A stretch of DNA of 64,000 nt from the NCBI GenBank assembly GCA_020199835.1, contig JAIVJV010000004.1:310001-374000 (forward strand), given 5' to 3'. This document shows positions 1 to 9,153 of the stretch, piece after piece. The translations under genes and the position numbers were made by a program. Every line of letters starts with the position of its first letter. Position 1 is the first letter of the stretch. The notes beneath the pieces are model-generated. The model ran no database searches, was not told the origin of the DNA, and was given only the letters and a program-made list of their open reading frames with translations. Source of the stretch: Acidobacteriota bacterium (GTDB lineage: Bacteria; Acidobacteriota; Blastocatellia; Pyrinomonadales; Pyrinomonadaceae).

Positions 1-1
1 G

Positions 2-943
2 CACGCGGCGCTTGCCGGTTCCAGTCCCGTGTTCGGTTTCAACAGCAGCAGTTCATTTCTCGTCGAGGGACAACCCGAGCCGCCGCCGGACAAGTACCTG
101 GAAATCTTTTTCGAACCGGTAACTGCCGGCTACTTCGAAACGCTTGGAGCTCGTTTGCAAGAAGGTCGTATTTTTAACAGCTCGGATACTGCCGATCACC
201 CGAACGTTGTGATCATCAACCAAACAACTGCTCGTACCTTTTGGCCCAACGAGAGTCCGATCGGAAAGCGAATCAGTGGTACTGGTAAACAGCGGGATTA
301 TTACCAGATCGTAGGCGTCGTGAATGACATCGCGTTTCCGGGAAGTTTAGGAGAACCTTATACGCGATACGAAGCCTTCGTTCCGATGACGCAGTCGCCG
401 GCCCCGTATCTCACCATCGTCCTGCGCACATCAACGAATCCGGAAGCGCTCGGCAACACTCTGCGCAACGCGATTGCCGGAATCGATCCGAATCTACCGG
501 TTTACCGGATTCGCTCGGCGCGAAGTGCGGTCAATTCAGGACTCGGGAGTATCTCCCTGTTGGGAAATTTGCTGGGCGCGTTTGCAGCCGTTGGCGTACT
601 GCTCGCAGCGATCGGAATTTACGGCGTGGTTTCGTACACGGTCGTGCAACGTACTGGAGAACTCGGGATTCGTCTGGCTCTCGGTGCGCAGGCCCGCGAT
701 GTGCTGTGGCTCGTGTTGAGCAAAGGCGCCATTTTGGTATTGATCGGAGCCGTGTTGGGAGTCGCGGGTGCGTACGGCGTGTCGAGGTTACTGGTTTCGT
801 TGATTCCGTCGTTGCCGACACGCGATCCGCTCACGCTTGTGATCGCGGGTGTTGTGCTTGTTGGAGTGGCGCTGGTGGCTTGTTACATTCCAGCGCGTCG
901 CGCAACGAGAGTCGATCCGCTGGTCGCGTTGCGATCCGAGTGA
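2..943 (+). CDS. ADOP/MacB-family ABC transporter permease, C-terminal part
   Basis: The reading frame is open from the left edge, so only about 313 C-terminal residues are present and the true start lies outside. The first half is the end of a MacB-like periplasmic core domain (VVIINQTTARTFWP, then IGKRI). The second half is an FtsX domain with three membrane helices. It carries the family signature GIYGVVSYTVVQRTGELGIR and the terminal CYIPARRATRVDPLVALR seen in acidobacterial duplicated-orphan permeases. Members of this family act with a separate ATPase to move or couple substrates across the cell envelope; the substrate cannot be told. A hairpin follows the stop codon. Confidence 0.9.
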   Translation, partial: HAALAGSSPVFGFNSSSSFLVEGQPEPPPDKYLEIFFEPVTAGYFETLGARLQEGRIFNSSDTADHPNVVIINQTTARTFWPNESPIGKRISGTGKQRDYYQIVGVVNDIAFPGSLGEPYTRYEAFVPMTQSPAPYLTIVLRTSTNPEALGNTLRNAIAGIDPNLPVYRIRSARSAVNSGLGSISLLGNLLGAFAAVGVLLAAIGIYGVVSYTVVQRTGELGIRLALGAQARDVLWLVLSKGAILVLIGAVLGVAGAYGVSRLLVSLIPSLPTRDPLTLVIAGVVLVGVALVACYIPARRATRVDPLVALRSE

Positions 944-1019
944 AACTAATTTTTTGGAAATCTTTTTACTTGTCGTCAGCGTGTCGCGGTCGCTCCCGGT
1001 CACGACGCGAACGTCAGGT

Positions 1020-1051
1020 AACGGACGCTCGTCGCTATCGAGACGTCCGTT
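1020..1051 (+). terminator. Hairpin downstream of ADOP permease
   Basis: AACGGACG pairs perfectly with CGTCCGTT and an inner CTCG/CGAG stem closes a 7-base loop. It lies 77 bases after the permease stop. No run of T follows, so intrinsic termination is not proven. Confidence 0.45.
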
Positions 1052-1221
1052 CTCATTAAGATGGAATGTTTGTCAACGCCGATTCTTGTTTAACACCCTT
1101 TCCTCAGGCCCGGATTTGTGAGAAACTGCCGTATCTTCATGTGATTTATCCGTACCTGTCTTAGAACAAGCCGCCTGGTAGGTCTCGAATAAGTCGTAAA
1201 ACAACACGCGGTAGAGTTTTG

Positions 1222-4200
1222 ATGCTGAGGTTACTCCTGCTCCCACGCTACGCCTCTCGGGCCGTGGCCTTCGCCTTACTGGCGGGGTTGTGCTGGACTA
1301 TTTTTTCGCCGCGTTCCTCACACGCCACATTGCAAACCAAAACCGTGCCTCCGCACTCCAACTGGACCATTTCCACCGAAGAAGACACCTACGTACTTTT
1401 CCAAAACGAACGCGGTGAGACGACGTGCCGCCCGGCGACGAAAGTCGAACGCGAGCAAATCAAATCACGCCACTTGGGCGGTTCGACCCGCGTGATCTAT
1501 CCCGGCGCTCCGCGCAATCGAGACGACGTGAACGAGCAGCGAGCATTAGAGGCAGAGACTGGTCTAAATCTTCTACCTTCGGCCGGACTACGTATCGTGC
1601 TGCACGGCACGACACAGCTCGAGCAGAACCAGGCGGCGAAAAACGCTTTCATCATTGCTGCGAATCGTTGGGAAGCGATCGTCGCCACGCCGATCACGGT
1701 AGTAATCGACGTCGACTTTGGACCAACATTCTTCGGACAGCCATACAGTAGTCCTAACGTACTCGGCGCGACAGGTTCCGACTTCGTGGTCGGACCGTTT
1801 TCCGATCTTCGTCAGCGGTTGATAGACCGCGCGTCAAACAGCAGCGAAACCCAACTCTATAACGCTCTGCCTCCAAGCGAGCTACCGATTGAAGTCAACG
1901 ACGTCACCAGCAGCGTTACGAATGCGCGCGCGACTGCCGCAAACGCCCGCGCTCTCGGCGTCATCCCCGACATCACGAACCCCGACTCGCTTCCGCTTGG
2001 ACAGGGCGATGCCGGCATCGGCTTCAATTCAGCATTCCAGTTTGACTTTAATCCTGATGACGGCATTACTTCGGGTCTGACTGACTTCGACGCGGTTGCG
2101 ACGCACGAGATCGGTCACGCGCTTGGATTCACTTCAAACGCGGGCGGTAACACCTCCCTCGTTTCTGTTTGGGACGTCTTTCGCTTCAAGCCGTCGCGGG
2201 CGAGTCTCGCCACGTTTGGCACGGCGCCACGCATGATGTCGCTCGGTGGCGATCACCGCTTCTTTGGCAACCAGCTTACTACGTACGCCACGCTGGAACT
2301 CGATTTATCGACTGGTGGCCCAAGTCCCGGACCAAACGATGGCGATGGGCGGCAGTCGAGTCACTGGCGAGACGATTCGCTTATTTCGACGCGGCAATAC
2401 ATCGGCATCATGGATCCAACGATGCCGCGTGGACTGCGCCGCACCATCAGCGAGAACGATATCCTCGCGCTCGACTTGTTTGGTTACGCGATCGGTGGAC
2501 CAGCGCCCGTGCGGCCGCCTAACGATAACTTTGCAAACGCCACCGCGCTGACGACGCAATCCGGATCCATTAACGGTACGAACGTAAGCGCTACGCGCGA
2601 GGCTGGAGAGCCGGCGCACGTGGGTTTTATGGGAGACAAGTCGGTCTGGTACACATGGGTTTCACCGATTAATGGACAGGCAACGTTCGATACGATCGGC
2701 AGTAACTTCGATACCACACTTTCTGTGTATCAAGGTTCGATCATCACGCTCCTTGGTACGATCGCCCTCAACGACGACATCGTGGCGAGTGTAGATAAAA
2801 CGAGCCGGGTTCAGTTCAACGTTGTGAGCGGAGAAACTTATCGGATCGTAATTGACGGTTGGAACAGTGAATTCGGAAACATTACTCTGACCTGGACCGC
2901 GACCGGAGCGCAGCCGACGCCGACCCCAACGCCTACACCAACTCCCACTCCGACACCGTCACCATCGCCTACGCCGACGCCGCAGGCAGATCTGGTAATC
3001 GAGTCTTTCGGCGTAAGTCCTGGGACAGCTTCCGCGGATCAGTTCGTTACCTTCTCGGTTACCGCGCGTAATCTTGGGCCGGCAATCGCAACTAACACCA
3101 GGATTTCGGTGGTTCTTCCGCCGGGTCTCAGCTTTTCCGGATGCGCGCCGAGTTGCTTTCCTCCAGCGGGTGCGAATGGTGGAACCGTCACTGGACCATC
3201 AACCGATGCGCCTCCGCCACTTCAATTCGGTTTCTCCGTGACTGCCGAGGTGCTTGCCACAACCGGGACCACGCTCACCGCCACCGCAAACATCACGAGC
3301 TCGGTTGAAGATCCCAATGCGGCAAACAACGGTGCGACCACGACAGTTCAGGTAGTTGAATTGATCCCGTTTTCGGAAGTGAAGAAGCTCGCACTGGATT
3401 CCGAGGGCACTCACGTACTCGCATTGCGGCGCGGCACGGTATGGTCGTGGGGCCACAACTTTTTCGGACAGTTGGGTGACGGAACGAATATCGGTCGACT
3501 CTCGCCCGTGCCCGTTGATGATCTGATGTCAGTGATCGACGTCGCGGCGGGCAACAACTATTCGATGGCGCTGAAAAGCGACGGCACAGTTTGGACGTGG
3601 GGCACGAATGAACACGGTGAACTGGGAATCGGAACGACGACGCTTTCATCAGTAAACCGTCCGATGAAGGTGCCAGGACTGTCTTCAGTGAGCGCGATCG
3701 GCGCCAGCGCCGATTATGCGATGGCGCTGAAATCAGATGGCACGGTGTGGATGTGGGGATCGAATACGAACGGACAATTGGGACTCGGCACGACGGACTT
3801 GCAAGCCCATCCAAATCCGAATCAGGTGCCCGGCCTGTCCGGCATCGTCGCAATCTTTGCGGGAGGTCACGTTTCGTATGCAGTGAAAGCTGATGGCACG
3901 GTGTTCGGTTGGGGCCCCACCTTCGTAGGCAAACTCGGCGACGGTGCGTCAGGCACGCCAAGCGTAAACACGCCGACAGAGTTGCCTGCGTTGAAAGGCA
4001 TGGTGGGCGCCGCCACGGGCGTCGGTTCGACGGTGATCTTCAAGGCGGACGGGAGCGTCTTCTCTTTCGGCAGTAACTTCAGAGGCCAACTTGGCCGCGG
4101 TCTTCCGGATAATGGTCCATTTCCAGTGCCCACACAGATCCCGGGCTTGTTGGCGAGAGATGTGTCGAATGGCGATTCGTTTGTGATCGTCACAGAAAGC

Positions 4201-5112
4201 TCGGGCACGCTCAAGGCCTTTGGTCGCAATGACGATGGACAACTTGGTTTCGGAAGTTCGGATCTGTTGCCGCATCCAACGCCCGTAACGGTGCCCGGGA
4301 TTTTTGGCGCTTTTGCGACCGTCACAGGAAGGCAATCGACACTCGCGTTGATTGGTGATCCAGCCGTTGGCGGCTCAATTCGGGTGTGGGGCGGCAATCC
4401 GTTCGGTGTTCTGGGGATCGGGTCGGTCTTTGCGAGTGCGAGCGCGGCGATTGTCACCGAAAATCTGAGCGTGGCACGACCGAGCTTTAATGTCGAAACG
4501 GGAACGATTACACCGACCGCGATCCAGATCGTGTGCGGCACGCCGGGTAGTGTGATCCACTACACCACGAATGGATCGGATCCGACGGAGAGTGATTCGG
4601 TAATCACCTCAGGCAGCACAGTTCTGGTGGACCAGTCGTTGACGTTGAAAGCGCGTGCGTTTAGATCGGGATTCGCCACGAGTGCGGTGAAGAGCGCGAC
4701 GTACACGGTTGTTCCGCCACTTCCGCCGCAACTGTTACTCGACGAGTCCGGTCCGGCGTTGGACCAGACCGCAGCGTTCGACGTGTTAACGTTTTTGCGA
4801 GATCCGTTTCCGGTTGTTAATGTAAACCACCTTTTCAATCCGCCGGTTGATCGAAACACGCGCGTTGCTGTGTTTGTCGCGAACCTGTCGTTGGCTGACA
4901 TCCAGTCGGCATCGAGCGTCGTCGCGAATATTGTCGGGAGCAACACTGTAACTTACGACATACCCGCCGAAGACGTGCGGCCGGTGCCGAACTCCGAGTT
5001 TGTTCAAGTCACCTTCCGCCTGCCAGACACACTTGCGCCCGGAACCTGCACGATCCGCATAAAAGCGCACGCTCAAATCAGCAACGCCGGCAGTATCCGA
5101 ATCAAGCTGTAG
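1222..5112 (+). CDS. Secreted metalloprotease-like protein with DUF11, RCC1 repeats and chitobiase-like C-terminus
   Basis: A protein of about 1296 residues with an N-terminal signal segment; ATG at 1222 is preferred over the TTG just before it. A zincin motif HEIGHALGFTS lies near residue 295 in a domain resembling secreted NF038122/matrixin-like metalloproteases. It is followed by a beta-sandwich resembling a PPC domain (about 420-560), a Pro-Thr linker (about 565-588), a DUF11 repeat, and about six RCC1-like repeats (about 740-1075; repeated 'ALKSDGTVW.WG.N..GQLG'). A chitobiase-like FN3_7 domain (ITSGSTVLVDQSLTLKARAF) and a short end domain close the protein. The repeats suggest a surface or extracellular role. 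Protease activity is inferred from the motif alone. Confidence 0.85.
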   Translation: MLRLLLLPRYASRAVAFALLAGLCWTIFSPRSSHATLQTKTVPPHSNWTISTEEDTYVLFQNERGETTCRPATKVEREQIKSRHLGGSTRVIYPGAPRNRDDVNEQRALEAETGLNLLPSAGLRIVLHGTTQLEQNQAAKNAFIIAANRWEAIVATPITVVIDVDFGPTFFGQPYSSPNVLGATGSDFVVGPFSDLRQRLIDRASNSSETQLYNALPPSELPIEVNDVTSSVTNARATAANARALGVIPDITNPDSLPLGQGDAGIGFNSAFQFDFNPDDGITSGLTDFDAVATHEIGHALGFTSNAGGNTSLVSVWDVFRFKPSRASLATFGTAPRMMSLGGDHRFFGNQLTTYATLELDLSTGGPSPGPNDGDGRQSSHWRDDSLISTRQYIGIMDPTMPRGLRRTISENDILALDLFGYAIGGPAPVRPPNDNFANATALTTQSGSINGTNVSATREAGEPAHVGFMGDKSVWYTWVSPINGQATFDTIGSNFDTTLSVYQGSIITLLGTIALNDDIVASVDKTSRVQFNVVSGETYRIVIDGWNSEFGNITLTWTATGAQPTPTPTPTPTPTPTPSPSPTPTPQADLVIESFGVSPGTASADQFVTFSVTARNLGPAIATNTRISVVLPPGLSFSGCAPSCFPPAGANGGTVTGPSTDAPPPLQFGFSVTAEVLATTGTTLTATANITSSVEDPNAANNGATTTVQVVELIPFSEVKKLALDSEGTHVLALRRGTVWSWGHNFFGQLGDGTNIGRLSPVPVDDLMSVIDVAAGNNYSMALKSDGTVWTWGTNEHGELGIGTTTLSSVNRPMKVPGLSSVSAIGASADYAMALKSDGTVWMWGSNTNGQLGLGTTDLQAHPNPNQVPGLSGIVAIFAGGHVSYAVKADGTVFGWGPTFVGKLGDGASGTPSVNTPTELPALKGMVGAATGVGSTVIFKADGSVFSFGSNFRGQLGRGLPDNGPFPVPTQIPGLLARDVSNGDSFVIVTESSGTLKAFGRNDDGQLGFGSSDLLPHPTPVTVPGIFGAFATVTGRQSTLALIGDPAVGGSIRVWGGNPFGVLGIGSVFASASAAIVTENLSVARPSFNVETGTITPTAIQIVCGTPGSVIHYTTNGSDPTESDSVITSGSTVLVDQSLTLKARAFRSGFATSAVKSATYTVVPPLPPQLLLDESGPALDQTAAFDVLTFLRDPFPVVNVNHLFNPPVDRNTRVAVFVANLSLADIQSASSVVANIVGSNTVTYDIPAEDVRPVPNSEFVQVTFRLPDTLAPGTCTIRIKAHAQISNAGSIRIKL

Positions 5113-5201
5113 TGGCTGGACGTCTGTCGCGTGGAGTGCGCGCGGGTGTTGAACTTGTTGACAGTGGGAACTCTTCCCCGTTTTTCTCGTTTTATGTCCC
5201 A

Positions 5202-5804
5202 ATGAGCTTGATCTCGACAATTGCGTTGGCGATGGGCGTTTCGTGGACGTCGGGTATCAACCTGTACGCCAGCGTAGCGACGCTTGGTCTTCTCAGCCGC
5301 TTCGCCGGCTTGCAACTCCCGGGCGAACTCGATGTCGTCACCAGTTGGTGGGTGATTGGCATCGCGTCGGCTCTTTATTGCGTCGAGTTTTTAGCCGACA
5401 AAGTGCCGTGGATCGATAGCACCTGGGATCTCATACACACGTTCATACGTGTACCCGCAGGAGCTATTCTTGCGGCCACAACGTTCGGCGAGTTTGACCG
5501 GAGCATTCAGTTAATCGCTTTATTGTTGGGCGGTGGACTCGCACTGAGTTCACATGGCACGAAAGCCGCTACGCGCGCGATCCTGAACACGAGTCCCGAG
5601 CCCGTTTCCAACGTTGTGGCCAGCGTCGTCGAGGACATCGTGGCGATTGTCTCGATGATAGTGGCTGTGTTTGTGCCGGTCCTGCTCTTTGTGATCGTGG
5701 CTATAGGCTTGTACATCTCTTACCTCATCCTGCCGCGAATCATTCGCTTCTTTCAACGAGTCGGTCGCAGTTTGCGCGGGCTTCGCGGGGCAACTAGCCC
5801 TTGA
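5202..5804 (+). CDS. DUF4126 family membrane protein
   Basis: About 200 residues. I chose ATG 5202 (MSLISTIALAMGVSWTSGIN) because family members begin with this helix and the sequence upstream in the frame looks non-coding. Features typical of DUF4126 are the GINLYASV segment, the VEFLADKVPWIDSTWDLIHT motif between helices, and a long hydrophobic tail ending in a basic stretch. Four to five membrane helices are predicted by eye. Function is unknown; it is presumably an inner-membrane protein. The gene starts 90 bases after the preceding secreted protein, and its stop overlaps a promoter-like TTGACA for the next operon. Confidence 0.85.
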   Translation: MSLISTIALAMGVSWTSGINLYASVATLGLLSRFAGLQLPGELDVVTSWWVIGIASALYCVEFLADKVPWIDSTWDLIHTFIRVPAGAILAATTFGEFDRSIQLIALLLGGGLALSSHGTKAATRAILNTSPEPVSNVVASVVEDIVAIVSMIVAVFVPVLLFVIVAIGLYISYLILPRIIRFFQRVGRSLRGLRGATSP

Positions 5805-5848
5805 CAGTCTAGGGAAGCTCGATTAGTCTCTGTCCCAGACCGTCTGGG
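5801..5848 (+). promoter_or_regulatory. Promoter-like sequence and palindromic operator of the PadR operon
   Basis: TTGACA (5801-5806) is followed after 17 bases by a weak TAGTCT. A perfect inverted repeat CCCAGAC-C-GTCTGGG occupies 5834-5848, directly before the GGGGGAGAG ribosome binding site of the padR-like gene. The position fits an autoregulatory PadR operator; binding is inferred. Confidence 0.5.
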
Positions 5849-5859
5849 GGAGAGCTTAC

Positions 5860-6192
5860 ATGGCAAATGAACGCACGGACTTGCTGCAAGGCACGCTGGA
5901 GTTGTTGATCCTGAACACTCTCGCGCGTGAATCGATGCACGGCTACGGTATCGTTCAGCGGATACACGAAGCGGCCGAAGATTCTCTCAAAGTCGAGGAT
6001 GGCTCGCTTTACCCCGCGCTTTATCGAATGGAGGAGCGCGGCTGGATAAAGTCGGAGTGGGGAGTTTCAGAGAACAACCGGCGCGCAAAATTTTACAAAC
6101 TCACGAGAACCGGACAAAAACAGCTCGAAGCTCAACGCGCCAACTGGAACCGTGTCTCAAAAGCAGTTACCAGGATTCTCCAGGGTACCTAA
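5860..6192 (+). CDS. PadR family transcriptional regulator
   Basis: 110 residues, the usual size for short PadR proteins. It starts MANERTDLLQGTLELLILNTL and contains the winged-helix core HGYGIVQRI...VEDGSLYPALYRMEERGWI followed by a short dimerisation helix. ATG 5860 follows a strong GGGGGAG ribosome binding site. In Acidobacteriota such regulators sit in front of ADOP or ABC transporter genes and are thought to repress them. Here the next genes are a permease-prefix protein, an ABC ATPase and a permease. The palindrome just upstream of the start suggests autorepression. Confidence 0.95.
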   Translation: MANERTDLLQGTLELLILNTLARESMHGYGIVQRIHEAAEDSLKVEDGSLYPALYRMEERGWIKSEWGVSENNRRAKFYKLTRTGQKQLEAQRANWNRVSKAVTRILQGT

Positions 6193-6194
6193 CA

Positions 6195-6584
6195 ATGAAA
6201 TTCGCACTACCCAACTTACTAACGCACGCTAACTACAAGACTGCACTCGAAGTTGATGAAGAGCTGCGATTTCACATCGATATGCTCGAGCGTAAATATG
6301 CTCAAGATGGAATGTCAGCCGCCGAAGCGAAGGCCGCAGCGTCGAGACGCTTTGGAAATGTCGAAAGAATAAAGCAGCAGTGCGTGCACATCAGCCGAAG
6401 GAAAAGTCTTCTGCGGCGCGTGCTCAAAACGTCATCAATCGTACTAGCACTCATCGGTCTCTCAATCCGCATCCTTGGCCCCGATCAAAACATAGCGCAC
6501 GTCGGCGACACTCTAATCATGATCGCAATCTCCGGTCGCTTGTTACTTTACGTGCGCGGCTTGAGTCCCACCGTTCGAAACTAA
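6195..6584 (+). CDS. Stand-alone permease-prefix-domain protein
   Basis: About 129 residues from ATG 6195, three bases after the padR stop. Residues about 18-62 (VDEELRFHIDMLERKY, then GMSAAEAKAAASRRFGN) match the 'permease prefix domain 1' normally fused to the N-terminus of ADOP permeases. Instead of an FtsX/MacB permease, only two hydrophobic segments follow (IVLALIGLSIRILG and VGDTLIMIAISGRLLLYV). It may be a shortened descendant of an ADOP permease or an independent membrane-anchored partner of the downstream transporter. Function unknown. Confidence 0.75.
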   Translation: MKFALPNLLTHANYKTALEVDEELRFHIDMLERKYAQDGMSAAEAKAAASRRFGNVERIKQQCVHISRRKSLLRRVLKTSSIVLALIGLSIRILGPDQNIAHVGDTLIMIAISGRLLLYVRGLSPTVRN

Positions 6585-6595
6585 GAGAAGCCCGA

Positions 6596-7301
6596 ATGCT
6601 TTCAATCAAAGACCTGACGAAGACTTACTCGAGCGGTGTTCAGGCGCTCAAGGGAGTCAGCCTCGATCTGTCTCCCGGCGTCTTCGGCTTACTTGGACCA
6701 AACGGTTCAGGAAAAACGACTTTGATGAAGATCGTGGCGACGCTGCTCGAACCGGATTCGGGCACGATCGAGATAAACGGCGCTGACTTGCTAACTCGCA
6801 AGATGCAGACGCGCCGCATGCTGGGTTACCTGCCGCAAGACTTTGGTCTTTATCCCACACTCACAGCCTGGCAAATGCTCGATTACCTCGCGAAGCTGAA
6901 GGGCATCACTGACAAGAAAGAGCGTCACACTTTGGTTGACGCACTGCTCGACAGAGTCAATCTCTCGTCTGCACGTCAACAGCGGCTCGGCGGGTTTTCG
7001 GGTGGCATGCGACAGCGTTTCGGTATCGCACAAGCCCTCATCGGCGCACCAAAACGGGAAGATTCTCGCTTCACTCACGCCGCTGCAAGCGGTAGACCAA
7101 CTCAAAGAATCCGTTTGGGAGGCGACCGTGCCGCGCGAGAAAGTCGCCACTCTAAAGTCTCAGTTGAACGTGCTCTCGTCGCAGATGTTTGATGGGCAGG
7201 TGCGTGTCCGAGCGATCTCTCAAGGGCCTCCACCAGCCGAAGAGTTCACGCGAGTAACTCCGGTTTTGGAAGACTTCTACTTCGACCTCGTAAACCGATG
7301 A
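6596..7301 (+). pseudogene. ABC transporter ATP-binding protein with internal deletion (broken)
   Basis: ATG 6596 opens a good ABC ATPase: Walker A GPNGSGKTT, Q-loop GYLPQDFGLYP and signature FSGGMRQR. At about 7048-7056, right after AQALIGAP, the frame shifts. The continuation in another frame (NGKILASLTPLQAVDQL ... TPVLEDFYFDLVNR) is the family's C-terminal region. Relatives carry about 55-60 residues between these points, holding Walker B, the D-loop and the H-loop. All of these are missing, so the gene has lost roughly 170 bases and cannot make a working ATPase. Its end overlaps the permease start (ATGA), showing an original translationally coupled pair. An assembly collapse is an alternative explanation. 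Confidence 0.85.
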
Positions 7302-8998
7302 CAAACCCCTTTCACACTCCGTTCGCCGCGGTCTTCTGGAACGAAGTGTTACTAAACACCAAGCGCGTTGCTCCATACGTGTTGATGGCACTCTTCGTTG
7401 CGAATTGTGTCTTGTGGTGGGGATGGGGTCCGGCCGTAGGGAGAGGTTGGGCCACGAACAGCGAGTTTTATATTCGAAGAAACATGGGAGGCTTTTCATT
7501 CATCCTGGGTCTTCCGATTTTCACCGCGATCATCATGGGCGACATTGTGGTCAGGGATTTTCGGCTCGGCGTCGATCCCCTCATCTTTTCGAAACCTGTT
7601 AGCCGGGCTTCGTATCTACTCGGAAAGTTCTTCGGCAACTTCTTCGTGCTGGTCTGTTGTCAGTCAGCGTATGCGATCACTTTTTGTCTGCTGCAATGGG
7701 TTCCGTTTTCAGGAATGGTTGTCCTGCCGGTGCGGGTGGTTCCTTACTTCGAACACTTCTTCATCATCGTCGTCGTCTCGCACCTGTGTCTCGCAGCTAT
7801 TTACTTTGCCGCTGGAACACTCACTCGCAACGCGAAAGTCGTCTACGGTCTGGCAGCTTGTTTTTATCCTGCTTACATTGCGTATCAACTGCTTGTGTTG
7901 AAGCATTTGCCCTACATATTCAACGTACTCTTCGATCCGCTGGGGTTCAATGTTGGCAAAGATGGCTTACTGACAAATCCCTGGCATTTGAGCGCAGATT
8001 TTCTCAATACGGTCGTGGTTACTTACAGTCTCGATCAGTATGCTAACCGCGCTGCAAATATCATCATCACCGCGCTGCTTTTGCTGATTGTTTATCTACG
8101 GTTTCGAATCCATCCCGAGGAGAAGACCTCAGATGATTTCACAAAGCTGACGCTTTCCGACGCGCCCGCAAGGATCGCATACAGTGCTCCGGGTGAATTT
8201 TTCCACTCGCCTGTCGACACGTCACTTGCGCGCGATCGAATCGCGCTTCCAAAAGTCACTTCAACCAGAGGACCCGTTGCGACTCTCTTCAAGATCATCG
8301 CAGCGACGGGCATTGAGTTTCGATTGCTACGCGCGGAACGAAGTCTCATTGTTCTTGTTCCCCTCGCGATCCTTATCACTATACTGGAAGTTGCCTTTTA
8401 TCGAGTTGCGCCGGTGGTCTCGTATTCCGTTACCTATGCGAGTAACACGGGAAACACGTTGTTGCTGTTTTTGGCCTGCATGATCGTTTTCTACACCGGT
8501 GAGGCAATGCATCGCGATCGGGAAGTGAAGATCGAACCCATTCTGTGGTCTACGCCTGTGCCCAACAGGGCCTTGTTGCTTTCGAAGTGGCTTGCTATCT
8601 CGTTGTTGGCGCTTTCGCTGGTGGCTGTAGTAGGTCTAATTGGAATCGTGATTCAGGTGTTAAGAGGCCATACGCCCGTCGAGCCTTCAGCGTACATACG
8701 AATCTACGGCGTAGTGATTGCACCGGGCATACTGTTTGTGACAGCCGTCGTTGTTGCGTTGACTGTGTTGCTGCGGAATAAATACGTCACGTACGTGACT
8801 GCCGTTGGCGCCGGGGCCGGACTCTTCTATTTATACAACGTCGGTTATAACCACTGGCTCTACAATCCGCTGCTCTATAAGCTCTGGAACTACACGAATC
8901 TCACCACCATTACCGTACTCACGCAGCGACTCTACTGTCTTGCGCTTGCGGCGGCGTTTCTCGTTTTCGCACACCTCGTCTTTGAACGCAAATCGTAA
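7298..8998 (+). CDS. ABC-2 type transporter permease (large, two membrane bundles)
   Basis: 566 residues with about twelve hydrophobic segments in two bundles split by a soluble stretch around residues 275-335. The first bundle has the motif GDIVVRDFRLGVDPLIFSKP, and the second repeats the theme (GEAMHRDREVKIEPILWSTP). This two-half layout is typical of acidobacterial and bacteroidete ABC-2 permeases, some of which continue into a C-terminal M1 peptidase domain; this one stops before it. The ATG overlaps the stop of the ATPase gene. Because that ATPase is broken, this permease has no intact cognate ATPase in the window. Substrate unknown. Confidence 0.9.
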   Translation: MTNPFHTPFAAVFWNEVLLNTKRVAPYVLMALFVANCVLWWGWGPAVGRGWATNSEFYIRRNMGGFSFILGLPIFTAIIMGDIVVRDFRLGVDPLIFSKPVSRASYLLGKFFGNFFVLVCCQSAYAITFCLLQWVPFSGMVVLPVRVVPYFEHFFIIVVVSHLCLAAIYFAAGTLTRNAKVVYGLAACFYPAYIAYQLLVLKHLPYIFNVLFDPLGFNVGKDGLLTNPWHLSADFLNTVVVTYSLDQYANRAANIIITALLLLIVYLRFRIHPEEKTSDDFTKLTLSDAPARIAYSAPGEFFHSPVDTSLARDRIALPKVTSTRGPVATLFKIIAATGIEFRLLRAERSLIVLVPLAILITILEVAFYRVAPVVSYSVTYASNTGNTLLLFLACMIVFYTGEAMHRDREVKIEPILWSTPVPNRALLLSKWLAISLLALSLVAVVGLIGIVIQVLRGHTPVEPSAYIRIYGVVIAPGILFVTAVVVALTVLLRNKYVTYVTAVGAGAGLFYLYNVGYNHWLYNPLLYKLWNYTNLTTITVLTQRLYCLALAAAFLVFAHLVFERKS

Positions 8999-9153
8999 CG
9001 GTTCTGCGCCCGCGAGTTCAGTCGTTGCTTCTGATCATCTTGAACGCTTCAGCGAAAAGCCGCGTTCTGTTGCGACGTTCTGACAAAGTAGCACTCAGAA
9101 TCGGCCTCTAGATCAGTGGTTGCGATTGTGCATACATCACGGACCTTGCGAGG

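Noticed and set aside
3293..3961. Long antisense open frames under the RCC1 region (also 3867-4541)
   Set aside because: Shadow frames opposite a well-supported repetitive gene; Ser/Arg/Pro-rich with no domain or ribosome binding site.
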